IMG/VR virus record: IMGVR_UViG_3300044684_000373
Span: 1-42,165 of that record
Length of the DNA stretch: 42,165 nucleotides
Direction: 5' to 3' (one strand)
DNA from: a virus
Shown here: positions 29,705 to 37,276 of the stretch, one piece after another
Layout of the letters: each line of letters begins with the position of its first letter
Numbering within the stretch: position 1 is the first letter of the stretch
Notes under the pieces: model-generated
Database searches by the model: none
The model's input: only the letters and a program-made list of their open reading frames with translations
Told to the model about the DNA's origin: nothing
Position numbers and translations under genes: made by a program

Positions 29705-29932
29705 ATGCCGACCGACGTCGAACAAAAGACCGACCAAGTCCCGGTCTACGAGTACGAGCTCACGCTCAAGGACGGCACGAAACGCAAGGTCATCGCATGG
29801 GGTTACGAGCTCGACGGACCCTGGATGATCTTCGACGATGCGAACGGCAGCGTCCTGACCATCCGCGAAGAACTCGTCAACGAAGCCACCCGGCTCGACC
29901 AGGTCGGCACACAGGAGGTCGACGCACTGTGA
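29705..29932 (+). CDS. Small hypothetical protein, 75 residues
   Basis: ATG at 29705 with GCGAGG 4 bases upstream; a GTG at 29702 is an alternative. The protein is a likely beta-barrel (VYEYELTLKDGTKRKVIAWGY, abbreviated, then GPWMIFDD and GSVLTIREEL), ending in a helix. It overlaps the next gene by 4 bases. It looks like a small SH3-like or PH-like domain. Function unknown. Confidence 0.6.
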   Translation: MPTDVEQKTDQVPVYEYELTLKDGTKRKVIAWGYELDGPWMIFDDANGSVLTIREELVNEATRLDQVGTQEVDAL

Positions 29933-30375
29933 CCACCACCGCCGAGATGCGCCAGGCGCTCACCGAGATCTCGACCCAGCTCGCCAACGCCGTCACCGGC
30001 GCCGCGACCTCCGAGCTGCCGCACGCGACGCTGGTCGCCTCGATCGACCAGATCCGCGGCTTCGTCAACGCCATGGCCAACGCGGTCACCGAGGAACCCG
30101 CCGAGCCAGCGGTCGGCGAGCTCGTCCAAGCGCCCGCCTTCACGCTGGACTGCGCGGTCTGCATCCAGGACGCGCGCAACCGTGAGGCGATGGGCGAGAT
30201 CGCGCTGCCGGTGCTTCCGGCCCGGACGGTGATCAACGGTCTGGCGTTCTGCGACGACCGCCACAAGATCGTCACGCCGATGCAGCACGCCGCACAACAA
30301 GCCGGCGGCATCATCGTCCCCGGCCAGCAAGGCCCCATGCCCGGCCCCTTCGGCCCCATCAACGGCAGAGGCTGA
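29929..30375 (+). CDS. Hypothetical protein with CxxC-like site, 148 residues
   Basis: GTG start with AGGAGG upstream. Residues about 1-55 are helical. About residue 75-110 there is LDCAVCIQDARNRE and later LAFCDDRHK, so Cys and His residues could bind zinc. The last 25 residues are Gly/Pro/Gln-rich (VPGQQGPMPGPFGPING), probably disordered. It sits between terminase and portal; role unknown. Confidence 0.55.
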   Translation: MTTTAEMRQALTEISTQLANAVTGAATSELPHATLVASIDQIRGFVNAMANAVTEEPAEPAVGELVQAPAFTLDCAVCIQDARNREAMGEIALPVLPARTVINGLAFCDDRHKIVTPMQHAAQQAGGIIVPGQQGPMPGPFGPINGRG

Positions 30376-30377
30376 CC

Positions 30378-30755
30378 GTGGCCGAGAAGCTACCGCGGTG
30401 CGGCGCGACCCGCGACTCAGCGCCCGACAAGCCCTGCATCCGCCCGGCCGGCCATCCGCCGCTGCACGCCGACGCTGACGGCGACACGTGGGACGACGAA
30501 CCCGCGGCGACTCACGAACCGCTCGGCTACGACGTCGAAGCCAAGCAGCTCACGTGCGGCGAGTGCGAGGAGCCTGTCACCGGTGTCTATACACCGATCG
30601 TTCCGAAGCCGCGGCCGCGCAAGCCGTCCGACCCCGAGCTCTCCGTCGATGTCCAGGTGGACTTCGAGGGGATGATCTTGCAGCCGTGCGGCCACCGGTA
30701 CGACATGGACGCACCGGGCGCCGGAACGGTCACCCACGTGCGAACGGAGGGCTGA
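30378..30755 (+). CDS. Putative zinc-ribbon protein, 125 residues
   Basis: GTG start 2 bases after the upstream stop. Cys/His pairs are spread through it: RCGATRD, PCIRPAGHPPLH, LTCGECEEP and QPCGHRYD. CxxC and CGH patterns suggest one or two structural zinc sites. Its sequence style matches small Streptomyces phage proteins with no assigned role. Followed by GGAGG and the next ATG. Confidence 0.6.
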   Translation: MAEKLPRCGATRDSAPDKPCIRPAGHPPLHADADGDTWDDEPAATHEPLGYDVEAKQLTCGECEEPVTGVYTPIVPKPRPRKPSDPELSVDVQVDFEGMILQPCGHRYDMDAPGAGTVTHVRTEG

Positions 30756-30757
30756 CG

Positions 30758-31009
30758 ATGCCTCGCTACTGGCTGATCTGGTTCATCGTCACCTTCCCGC
30801 TCGGGTTCCTGATCCCCGAGACCGTCGCGCTCGTGCGTGGCCGGCCGCAGGACACGCTGTCAGCCGCGATCTGGCGCATGGAACAACTGGTCCCCGGCCG
30901 CGTCGAATGGCCGTGGCAGTGGACCGCAGCGCACCTGCTGTTCACCTCAGTGTTCATCGTGATCGCGCTGTGGTTGAGCGGACACTTCGGCTGGGGACTG
31001 TGGCGATGA
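30758..31009 (+). CDS. Two-span membrane protein, 83 residues
   Basis: ATG preceded by CGGAGG. Hydrophobic segments at about residues 4-25 (YWLIWFIVTFPLGFLIPETV) and 57-78 (TAAHLLFTSVFIVIALWL) predict two spans with a short polar loop between. It lies in the late region outside the lysis cassette, so a second holin is one option but unproven. Overlaps the next gene by 4 bases. Confidence 0.55.
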   Translation: MPRYWLIWFIVTFPLGFLIPETVALVRGRPQDTLSAAIWRMEQLVPGRVEWPWQWTAAHLLFTSVFIVIALWLSGHFGWGLWR

Positions 31010-31359
31010 GCGGCGAGCTGAAGCGGCACTTCGTCAGCGTGCGCGTCACTCGGCACGGCAAGTTCCGGAAGACGCACTTCGCCGAGATCAACGCACCGGA
31101 CGAGGCCGAGGCGCTGCGGCACCTGGAGAACCGGTGCAAGCCCGGCGGCGAGTTCGCCCGCAAGTTCCCCGGGGCGACCTTCGCTGAGTTCCAGGTGGTG
31201 CCGCTGTACGGCAAGCCGGTCCAGGGGCGCGATCGCGTCGTCAACGGGGACATCGCGCGCGAGAGCCTGGTGCGTGAGCACTACCTCTTCCCGTACCGCG
31301 CCGGAATCGCCCCGCCGCCCTCGGCGAGCATGTTGGGCTCGCTGATCACAGGAATCTGA
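31006..31359 (+). CDS. Hypothetical protein, 117 residues
   Basis: ATGA overlap with the membrane protein gene. The first half is a likely beta-alpha-beta domain (KRHFVSVRVTRHGKFRKTHFA, shortened, then EAEALRHLENRC) with many basic residues, and the second is extended. No known motif. Confidence 0.55.
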   Translation: MSGELKRHFVSVRVTRHGKFRKTHFAEINAPDEAEALRHLENRCKPGGEFARKFPGATFAEFQVVPLYGKPVQGRDRVVNGDIARESLVREHYLFPYRAGIAPPPSASMLGSLITGI

Positions 31360-31360
31360 C

Positions 31361-31561
31361 ATGGGCGAGCCTGACTTCGAAGTCGAACTGATCGGCGGAC
31401 CGCTGGACGGCGAACGCCGCACCGCGCCGGACAACCTCCGTCCCGGCGAGACCATCGTCTTCCAAGGCTGGTTCGGTCACATCGCGTACGACGTCGCGGC
31501 CGCGCAGCTCGGCGGCAACGGACCGCTCCGGTACGAGTACAGCGGACCGTTCGAGGGCTAG
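31361..31561 (+). CDS. Small hypothetical protein, 66 residues
   Basis: The protein starts MGEPDFEVELIGGPLDGERR. This GGPLDG(E/R) opening is common in small actinophage and Streptomyces proteins. The remainder is a short beta domain ending YEYSGPFEG. It closes the rightward run; its stop overlaps that of the reverse-strand gene by 4 bases. Confidence 0.6.
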   Translation: MGEPDFEVELIGGPLDGERRTAPDNLRPGETIVFQGWFGHIAYDVAAAQLGGNGPLRYEYSGPFEG

Positions 31562-31932
31562 CTGAGCCCTTCCGTGACCTCGTGGTAGACGGCGTCGACC
31601 TGGGCCGGATCCGGCCTCGTCACCGGCCCCTGCGCCCAACGCCGGCGGACGTTGTCCATGCCCTGCGCGATCCACTGCCGCAGTAGCTCGCGGTCGGCGC
31701 CGGCGTCGACCAGGAGCCGTGCGTCTGCCAGATCCCACGGCCAGTAGCTCATCGGGTTCGCTTTGCCGGCGCCGGCCTTGATCCCGGCTGCGCGCGCGAG
31801 CAGATCCGGCCGCTGCGTGATCTCGTGCAGGTGCGCGATCGCCGCATCGCGACTCATGCCCTGCGTACGCGCGTAGCTGACTGCGCCAGCCAGCTGCGCG
31901 CAGGCGATGTCATCAGGCGTTGATCCAGCCAT
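31558..31932 (-). CDS. Reverse-strand hypothetical protein in the late region
   Basis: I chose the ATG at 31932 because AGGAGG precedes it; a longer form from 31998 would translate through the hairpin at 31953-31986. The 124-residue protein is helical (DDIACAQLAGAVSYARTQG; AIAHLHEITQRPDLLARAA; LLRQWIAQGMDNVRRRW). It is the only leftward gene in the late half, so it may be a lysogeny-expressed accessory gene. No family recognised. Confidence 0.6.
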   Translation of the reverse strand: MAGSTPDDIACAQLAGAVSYARTQGMSRDAAIAHLHEITQRPDLLARAAGIKAGAGKANPMSYWPWDLADARLLVDAGADRELLRQWIAQGMDNVRRRWAQGPVTRPDPAQVDAVYHEVTEGLS

Positions 31933-31952
31933 CTCGCCTCCTGCCGGGAAAA

Positions 31953-31986
31953 CGATCGGCCCCGGATCGAGACCCGGGGCCGATCG
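31953..31986 (-). terminator. Hairpin plus U run in the leader of the reverse-strand gene
   Basis: CGATCGGCCCCGG (31953-31965) pairs perfectly with CCGGGGCCGATCG (31974-31986), and on the reverse strand the stem is followed by TTTT. This intrinsic terminator lies 20 bases before the start codon of the 31932 gene, so it could attenuate that gene or stop leftward transcription from further right. Confidence 0.7.
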
Positions 31987-32165
31987 CCGGGCCGCCATCC
32001 CGCCACACCGTCACTTGTGGCTTCGAGCCGCACCCTGCATCGTCGGGCACCGGTTTCGTGCCCTGAATTAGGAGCTGTGGTCCCGCCTGTCGACCTCATG
32101 CCTCCGGCAACGGGACTGAGACGCCTACCGGACCGCCTAGCGCCACCCCGCAGCATAACTCCCGA
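31987..32165. other. Non-coding structured leader, possible small RNA
   Basis: No gene is supported here. Three more short hairpins can form: TGTGGC-TTCGA-GCCGCA (32016-32032), GGGCAC-CGGTTTC-GTGCCC (32045-32063) and GTCCC with GGGAC (32080-32116). The density of hairpins suggests RNA structure, but I cannot name a known RNA family. Confidence 0.35.
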
Positions 32166-32188
32166 TCGAACAGTCGTGCGAGTACCCT
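32166..32188. promoter_or_regulatory. Dispersed dyad site 4 with -10-like box, before portal
   Basis: TCGAAC-AGTC-GTGCGA (32166-32181) is followed by TACCCT (32183-32188), a possible -10 box. The portal gene starts about 95 bases further on. Confidence 0.5.
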
Positions 32189-32213
32189 CCTGATCAGTAG
32201 CACCCTCGCGGAG

Positions 32214-32276
32214 CCCGGAAAGGGACCGTGCGGCCGCCGGAAAGGCACCCGACCCCGTTCCGGCCGCCGTAAAGGA
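32214..32276 (+). repeat. Three GNRNA mini-hairpin repeats in the portal leader
   Basis: CCC-GGAAA-GGG (32214-32224), GCC-GGAAA-GGC (32236-32246) and GCC-GTAAA-GGA (32266-32276) share a pentaloop of the form GNAAA. The outer pair changes from C-G to G-C with pairing kept in the first two. The third copy, with a broken outer pair, serves as the ribosome site for the GTG at 32284. Confidence 0.55.
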
Positions 32277-32283
32277 CACCGCC

Positions 32284-33999
32284 GTGGCGCTGCCCACCAC
32301 AGAAGACGCCCGCTACACCTGGCCACCCGGCATCTGGGACCCCGTCGCCCATGACCAGCGCCTCTGGTCAGCCTGGTTCAGCGGCAAAGCGAGCGAACTC
32401 GCATGGGCATACCTCAACCTCGGCGCCAACTCCCAGACCGGCCGCGCGTTCTTCCGCACCACCGGCGAGCGCAACGTCCGGATCCCGAAGCCCGGCCAGT
32501 ACCGCGGCGGCCTGCTCGGCTCGATCGACCGCACCTTCTGGGGCACGAGCCCGTCGGCCGGCGAGAAGCGCTCGAAGATCCACGTCCCCTTGGCGAGCGA
32601 CATCAGCAGCATGAGCGCGGACCTGCTGTTCGCCAAGCGACCGCGCTTCGACCCGCCGGACAACGGCGTCGACGACGCCAGCTCCGCGCAGGAATGGTGC
32701 GAGGAACGCTTCGACGACGACCTACACGCCAGCCTCCTCGAGGGCGCCGAGCTCTGCTCCGGCCTCGGCGGCCTGTTCCTGCGCACCGCGTGGGACACGG
32801 ACATCAGCGATAAGCCGTGGATCGACCTGGTCCACGCCGACGCCGCCGTGCCGACGTTCCGCAACGGCAAGCTCATCTCAGTGATCTTCTGGCGCGTCCT
32901 CCAGGACGACGGCGACCAGGTCCACCGCCATCTCGAAGACCACGACCTCGTCGCGAACACGATCGAGCACGCCGTGTACGTCGGCGACCAGATCTACCTC
33001 GGCCAGCGCGCAGACATCGCCGGCTACCCGGATCTCGCACCGACGTACACCGAGCTGAACACCGACGGCAAGATCATGCTGCCGGACCTGCCGAAAGACG
33101 CGAGCACCGTCACCTACGTGCCGAACATGCGCCCGAACCGCTACTGGCGGCACATCGCCCACGCCGCGGCGCTCGGCCGCTCCGACTACGCCGGCATCGA
33201 GTCGCTGATGGACGCCCTCGACGAGACATACTCGTCGTGGATGCGGGACATCCGGCTGGCCAAGTCCCGCCTCATCGTCCCGCCGAGCTACTTGGACGAC
33301 CTCGGCCCGGGCCGAGGCGCGATCGCGGACATCGACCGCGAGATCTTCACCCCGCTCAACATGCTCGCCGGCGAAGCCGACAAGGCGATGATCACCCCGT
33401 CGCAGTTCGTCATCCGTTGGCAAGAGCATCAGCAGTCGATGAACGAGACCATCAACGCCGCGCTGCGCGGAGCGGGGTACGCGCCACAGACCTTCGGCGA
33501 CGCGCCCACCACGGCGATGACAGCGACCGAGATCGAGAACCGCGAGCGTCGCACCCTGCTGACGCGGGCGAAGAAGTTGAACTACTGGCGCCCGGCGCTC
33601 GCTGACGCGCTCTATAGCCTGATGTGGATCGACAAGACGGTCTACGGGCGGCCGGTCGACCCGGTGCGGCCGGTGATCGTGTTCCCGGATGCGGTGCTCC
33701 CGTCGCTCGACGAGTTGTCGAAGACCGCCCTGGCGCTCTCCAACGCGCAGGCCGCGAGCAAGCAGACGCTGATCAAGATGCTGCACCCGGACTGGACCGA
33801 CGAGCAGGTCACCGAAGAGCTCGAACGCATCCGCGACGAGGCTGCGTTCGACATCCTCGGCCGCGCGCGGGTCATGCTCCAGGCGCCGCAGGACTCCGAG
33901 GCCACGATCGGCCAGGAGGTCGACGAGATCGCCGGCGACGTGCGCATCACTTCGGACGCGTCGACGGCGACTAACCCTGAACAGGAGATCTCCGCATGA
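32284..33999 (+). CDS. Portal protein
   Basis: A 571-residue portal of the SPP1 gp6-like type. GTG start with AAAGGA upstream. Landmarks are RSKIHVPLASDISSMSADLLF (in part; about 97-115), the wing region with GGLFLRTAWD (about 160-169), PNMRPNRYWRH (about 281-291), the long stem helices around DALDETYSSWMRDIRLAK (about 310-327), and the clip and crown part ending in an Ala/Ser/Thr-rich tail. It forms the dodecameric channel through which terminase pumps DNA. It overlaps the next gene by 4 bases. Confidence 0.9.
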   Translation: MALPTTEDARYTWPPGIWDPVAHDQRLWSAWFSGKASELAWAYLNLGANSQTGRAFFRTTGERNVRIPKPGQYRGGLLGSIDRTFWGTSPSAGEKRSKIHVPLASDISSMSADLLFAKRPRFDPPDNGVDDASSAQEWCEERFDDDLHASLLEGAELCSGLGGLFLRTAWDTDISDKPWIDLVHADAAVPTFRNGKLISVIFWRVLQDDGDQVHRHLEDHDLVANTIEHAVYVGDQIYLGQRADIAGYPDLAPTYTELNTDGKIMLPDLPKDASTVTYVPNMRPNRYWRHIAHAAALGRSDYAGIESLMDALDETYSSWMRDIRLAKSRLIVPPSYLDDLGPGRGAIADIDREIFTPLNMLAGEADKAMITPSQFVIRWQEHQQSMNETINAALRGAGYAPQTFGDAPTTAMTATEIENRERRTLLTRAKKLNYWRPALADALYSLMWIDKTVYGRPVDPVRPVIVFPDAVLPSLDELSKTALALSNAQAASKQTLIKMLHPDWTDEQVTEELERIRDEAAFDILGRARVMLQAPQDSEATIGQEVDEIAGDVRITSDASTATNPEQEISA

Positions 34000-34289
34000 G
34001 CACACCGAAGCCGAAGGGCACGGGCGGCAGCTCGAGCAAGAGCACCGGCGGGAAGGCGACACCGCGGCCGCGGCCCACGCCGATGGTGCACAACGGCCAG
34101 CCGGCCAACGGCAAGCACGTCCCCTCTGCCGCGGCCGGCCACCCGGGCCCGTTCGACTACTCCGGCGCTGTCGGCTCGAACGTCACCGGTGTGCCCGGCC
34201 CGGACCTCGAATCCGGTCAGGTGCTCTCGGCGCCGCCGTGGGAGGCCGCGTACCCGACGCCGGGACTAGAGCAGGCGCCGATGTACTAA
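33996..34289 (+). CDS. Low-complexity protein between portal and scaffold
   Basis: A 97-residue protein rich in Gly, Ser, Pro and Lys (KGTGGSSSKSTGGKATPRP; GHPGPFDYSGAVGS; PPWEAAYPTPGLEQAP), probably disordered. It is coupled to the portal stop (ATGA) and a recognisable promoter-like site follows. Function unknown; it might be a minor head protein. Confidence 0.5.
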   Translation: MSTPKPKGTGGSSSKSTGGKATPRPRPTPMVHNGQPANGKHVPSAAAGHPGPFDYSGAVGSNVTGVPGPDLESGQVLSAPPWEAAYPTPGLEQAPMY

Positions 34290-34295
34290 CGCGTA

Positions 34296-34315
34296 TCGAA
34301 CGTGTGTGCGATAAT
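34296..34315. promoter_or_regulatory. Dispersed dyad site 5 with GATAAT -10, before scaffold
   Basis: TCGAAC-GTGT-GTGCGA (34296-34311) overlaps a near-consensus -10, GATAAT (34310-34315). Position between low-complexity and scaffold genes fits a promoter for abundant scaffold and capsid transcripts. Confidence 0.6.
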
Positions 34316-34330
34316 CCGGCCGAGGTGATC

Positions 34331-34367
34331 ACCGAAAAGGTAGGTCACCGCACCACCCCGCAAAGGG
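34331..34367 (+). repeat. Two GNRNA mini-hairpin repeats in the scaffold leader
   Basis: ACC-GAAAA-GGT (34331-34341) and CCC-GCAAA-GGG (34357-34367), 26 bp apart. Outer pair A-T in one and C-G in the other, loops GAAAA and GCAAA. The second copy overlaps the ribosome site of the TTG at 34380. Confidence 0.55.
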
Positions 34368-34379
34368 AGAGAACGAACC

Positions 34380-35057
34380 TTGACCGAGCAGCCCATCGCG
34401 CCAGCAGCGCCGCCGACCGCGGCCGTGCCGGCACCAGTGCCCGCTCCGCCTGCGCAGCCAGCGCCGGCCGAACCGGACTGGAAGGCCATCGCCGAAAAGG
34501 CTCAGGCCGACGCCGAGTCGTGGAAGGGACACGCGCGCGACTGGGAGACCCGGGCACGCTCGAACAAGCAGACGTTCGACGAGCAGCTGGCCGCGCAGCG
34601 CGCCGAGATCGCTAAGGCGCTCGGTCTCGCTCCTGAGGAGCCGGATCCGGAGAAGATCGCCGCTCAGCTTCAGGCAGTGCAGGCCGAAAAGGCGTCGCTC
34701 GCCCGGCAGAACGCGGTACTCCTGGCGGCCCATACCGCAGGCGCGGACGCGGCCGCGCTGCTCGATTCGCGCTCGTTCCTGGCGTCGCTCGACAACGTCG
34801 ACCCGGCCAACCCGGCCGCAGTGCTCGACGCGGTCAAGGCTGCGGTAGCCGCGAACCCGCGCTACGGCCTCGCCGCGCCGCAGGCTGCTGCGCCGGCTCC
34901 CCCGCCGCGCCAGGCGTCGACCGCCGGATCGTTCAACGCAGCGCCCGGCACTGCACGCCAGCTCGGTGAAGCCGACATGAAACACATGACCGGAGCCGAG
35001 ATCTCCAAGGCCATGGCACAAGGCCTGTTCAGGGACTACCTGAACACGCCGAACTAG
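34380..35057 (+). CDS. Scaffolding protein
   Basis: A 225-residue protein from a rare TTG start with AAAGGGAGAGA upstream. It has a Pro/Ala-rich N-terminus (about 1-32), long helices (DWKAIAEKAQADAESWKGH; FDEQLAAQRAEIAKALG; AQLQAVQAEKASLARQ) and a C-terminal HMTGAEISKAMAQGLFRDYL typical of actinophage scaffolds. It lies directly before the major capsid gene. The role is to template prohead assembly and then leave. Confidence 0.85.
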   Translation: MTEQPIAPAAPPTAAVPAPVPAPPAQPAPAEPDWKAIAEKAQADAESWKGHARDWETRARSNKQTFDEQLAAQRAEIAKALGLAPEEPDPEKIAAQLQAVQAEKASLARQNAVLLAAHTAGADAAALLDSRSFLASLDNVDPANPAAVLDAVKAAVAANPRYGLAAPQAAAPAPPPRQASTAGSFNAAPGTARQLGEADMKHMTGAEISKAMAQGLFRDYLNTPN

Positions 35058-35095
35058 CACCACCGCACCACCAGCTTCACACCGCCGCTCGCCGC

Positions 35096-35162
35096 CCCGG
35101 AAAGGGACGACAGCGGATCGACCGGAAAGGTCAATCCCCTGTCAACCCGTGACCCGGAAGGC
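35096..35162 (+). repeat. Three GNRNA mini-hairpin repeats in the capsid leader
   Basis: CCC-GGAAA-GGG (35096-35106), ACC-GGAAA-GGT (35121-35131) and the shorter CCC-GGAA-GGC (35153-35162). The third overlaps the ribosome site of the capsid ATG. Copies are 25 and about 31 bp apart. The outer pair again covaries. Confidence 0.55.
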
Positions 35163-35170
35163 ACGGCAAC

Positions 35171-36070
35171 ATGACTGTCCTTCACTACAAGGCAGAGTTC
35201 TGGTCCAAGGTCCTGCTCGAGGCCTACCGCAAGAAGCTCGTCTTCGGCTCCCCGATGGTCATCAACCGGGACTACGAGGACGAGGTCTCCCGGTTCGGCG
35301 ATACCGTCCACATCACCTCGATCAGCGACCCCACAATCGCGACCTACACGCCCGGCGGCACGCTGAACTACCAGCAGCTCAACGACGCCGGACAGTCGTT
35401 CGTCATCGACCAGGCCAAGTCCTGGTCCGCGCAGATGAACGACGTCGACCGGCGCCAGCAGGTCGGCGACCTCCAGGGCTACTTCGAGGGCCGCGCCGCC
35501 TACCGCATCGCCGACGTGCAGGACCAGTTCATCGCGTCCCTGTACACCGGCGTCGATCCCGCGAACGTCCTCGGCTCCAGCGCGTCACCACTGACGCCGG
35601 CGCTCTACACCCCGACCACGCCGGCGGACTTCTACCTCAAGGTGATCCTGCCGCTCGGCGTGCTGCTCGACCAGCTCAACGTCCCGGAAGACGGCCGATA
35701 CCTGATCGCGCCGCCGTGGGGTGTCGCGATGGCCGCGCAGACGCAGGCCTTCGTGCAGTTCCCCGGCAACAACGGCGGCGTCGGCGAGGTCATGGGCACG
35801 CGCGCGGTCGGCGAGCTCGGCGGCTTCACCATCATGAAGTCGAACAACACCGTGCAGACCGTCGCCGGCGGCCCGGGCACCGGTGTGTGGGCGATCCAGG
35901 CCGGCCACAACAGCGCGATCACGTTCGCCGACCAGATCGCGGAGAACGAGGCGCTGCGCTCGCAGGCCGACTTCGCGGACCTGATCCGCGGCCTGAACGT
36001 GTACGGCGGCAAGCTGACGCGCCCGGAGGCGATCGCGATCGCCTACGTGCTGCGTCCGGTCGGGATCTGA
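35171..36070 (+). CDS. Major capsid protein
   Basis: A 299-residue protein after the scaffold. The opening (KAEFWSKVLLEAYRKKLVFG, then VINRDYEDEVSRFGDTVHI) and the pattern DQAKSWSAQMNDVDRRQ are typical of the P22 coat-like family of actinophage capsids within the HK97 fold. LIAPPWGVAMAA (about 177-188) and GELGGFTIMKSNN (about 214-226) fall in the peripheral domain, and LRPVGI ends the protein. It is expected to be the most abundant virion protein. Confidence 0.9.
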   Translation: MTVLHYKAEFWSKVLLEAYRKKLVFGSPMVINRDYEDEVSRFGDTVHITSISDPTIATYTPGGTLNYQQLNDAGQSFVIDQAKSWSAQMNDVDRRQQVGDLQGYFEGRAAYRIADVQDQFIASLYTGVDPANVLGSSASPLTPALYTPTTPADFYLKVILPLGVLLDQLNVPEDGRYLIAPPWGVAMAAQTQAFVQFPGNNGGVGEVMGTRAVGELGGFTIMKSNNTVQTVAGGPGTGVWAIQAGHNSAITFADQIAENEALRSQADFADLIRGLNVYGGKLTRPEAIAIAYVLRPVGI

Positions 36071-36085
36071 GGAAGGGGCGGAATC

Positions 36086-36544
36086 ATGGCGATCACGAAC
36101 GCAGCTTTCTCGGTCACCACGCCGAACGGCATCACCACGATGCCGACCGCGTACAGCATCGTCGCGGGCGACGTGTCCGCGGGCATCTCGATCCCGGCGT
36201 CGTTCTTCACCACCGCTGCCTCGTACGGGCAGTCCGGGTTCCTGCCGGAGAAGCTGTTCCTGTTCTTCAACACCACCACGGCCGGGACGAACTTCAACGC
36301 GATCATCAAGGCGACGAAGGCGACCACCGACGTGCCGAACTCGGCGCCCCCGTTCCCGCTGGCGAACCAGGGTGACCTGACGCTGAACATCAACGCGATC
36401 GGGACCTACCCGGTGTTCGGCCTGACGTCGGGCCGGTTCATGCAACCGGACGGCAGCATCCTGATCAACTTCTCGGGGACGCTCGGCGTCACGACGCTGT
36501 ACGGCTTCGTGCAGCCGTACGCGCCGCTCGGCCCCCGCGGCTAA
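36086..36544 (+). CDS. Putative capsid decoration or structural protein
   Basis: A 152-residue beta-rich protein 15 bases after the capsid stop, with GGAAGGGGCGG upstream. Alternating strands and Thr/Asn-rich loops (SAGISIPASFFTTAASYG; PEKLFLFFNTTTAG; LTLNINAIGTYPVFGL) suggest a small jelly-roll or Ig-like fold. Position directly after the capsid gene suggests a head decoration protein. No family recognised. Confidence 0.6.
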   Translation: MAITNAAFSVTTPNGITTMPTAYSIVAGDVSAGISIPASFFTTAASYGQSGFLPEKLFLFFNTTTAGTNFNAIIKATKATTDVPNSAPPFPLANQGDLTLNINAIGTYPVFGLTSGRFMQPDGSILINFSGTLGVTTLYGFVQPYAPLGPRG

Positions 36545-36568
36545 GCAAATCCTCGAAAGGACCCTGGC

Positions 36569-37273
36569 ATGGCGACAGCGACGCGACCGCGCGGCAAGCA
36601 GAGCAAGCCGAAGGCGGAGATCGTGTACTTCCAGCACCTGGAGGGAGGCGCGATCCACGGGTACGACAAGGCGTTCCTCGAGGGCGCGTTCGCGTCGCTC
36701 GCGCTGCCGCCGCACCTGAAGGCACAGCAGAAGCGCAAGCACCCGCTCGAGGAGATCGCGATCCAGATCCGCAAGCGGATCCTGCTGCCCGTGCAGGCTC
36801 CGCCGCCGAGCCAGGTGAACACGGTCGAGATCGATCCGGAAGTGGTCGACGAGATCCTGGCGAAGGAGCGGGAGCTCGCGCGTGAGCGCAAGTTGGCGGC
36901 GCTCGACGCGGCCCGGGCGAAGCTGGAGGCCGGCGAGGACGTCGACCTGACGCCGTACCTGGACGATTCGCCGTACATGGCGGCCGCGCCTGCGGTGGTC
37001 ATCCCGGATCCGGTGGAGCGCGAGCCGCGCCTGGCACCCGGGATGGTCGAGGACGTCGAGCCCGGATACGCCGTCGGCGGTCCGATCGATAGCAGTGAGC
37101 TGTACGTCGTCGGCGAGGACCCGGCCGGGCTGGCGCTCCCGTTCGGCGACGAGCTCTCGCCAGGTGCGCAGGACGTGGTGTCGCCGGACAGGCCGATGGC
37201 TGCGGAACCGGCCGGCGACACCACCACCGCCCCGCGCCGCCGCAACACAGGTGGTCGACGCCGACAGGAGTGA
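36569..37273 (+). CDS. Hypothetical head-region protein, 234 residues
   Basis: ATG with CGAAAGGA upstream. A basic start (RPRGKQSKPKAE), an alpha/beta segment (IVYFQHLEGGAIHGYDKAF), charged helices (AKERELARERKLAALDAAR, about 106-124), then an acidic Pro-rich tail and a basic end (RRRNTGGRRR). Found between capsid and connector genes. It may be a minor head protein or assembly factor. Confidence 0.5.
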   Translation: MATATRPRGKQSKPKAEIVYFQHLEGGAIHGYDKAFLEGAFASLALPPHLKAQQKRKHPLEEIAIQIRKRILLPVQAPPPSQVNTVEIDPEVVDEILAKERELARERKLAALDAARAKLEAGEDVDLTPYLDDSPYMAAAPAVVIPDPVEREPRLAPGMVEDVEPGYAVGGPIDSSELYVVGEDPAGLALPFGDELSPGAQDVVSPDRPMAAEPAGDTTTAPRRRNTGGRRRQE

Positions 37274-37276
37274 CCG

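Noticed and set aside
31854-32100. Leftward open frame through the structured leader
   Set aside because: Its ATG lacks a properly spaced ribosome site, it overlaps the better supported 31932 gene, and the product is Arg/Gly-rich without a domain.
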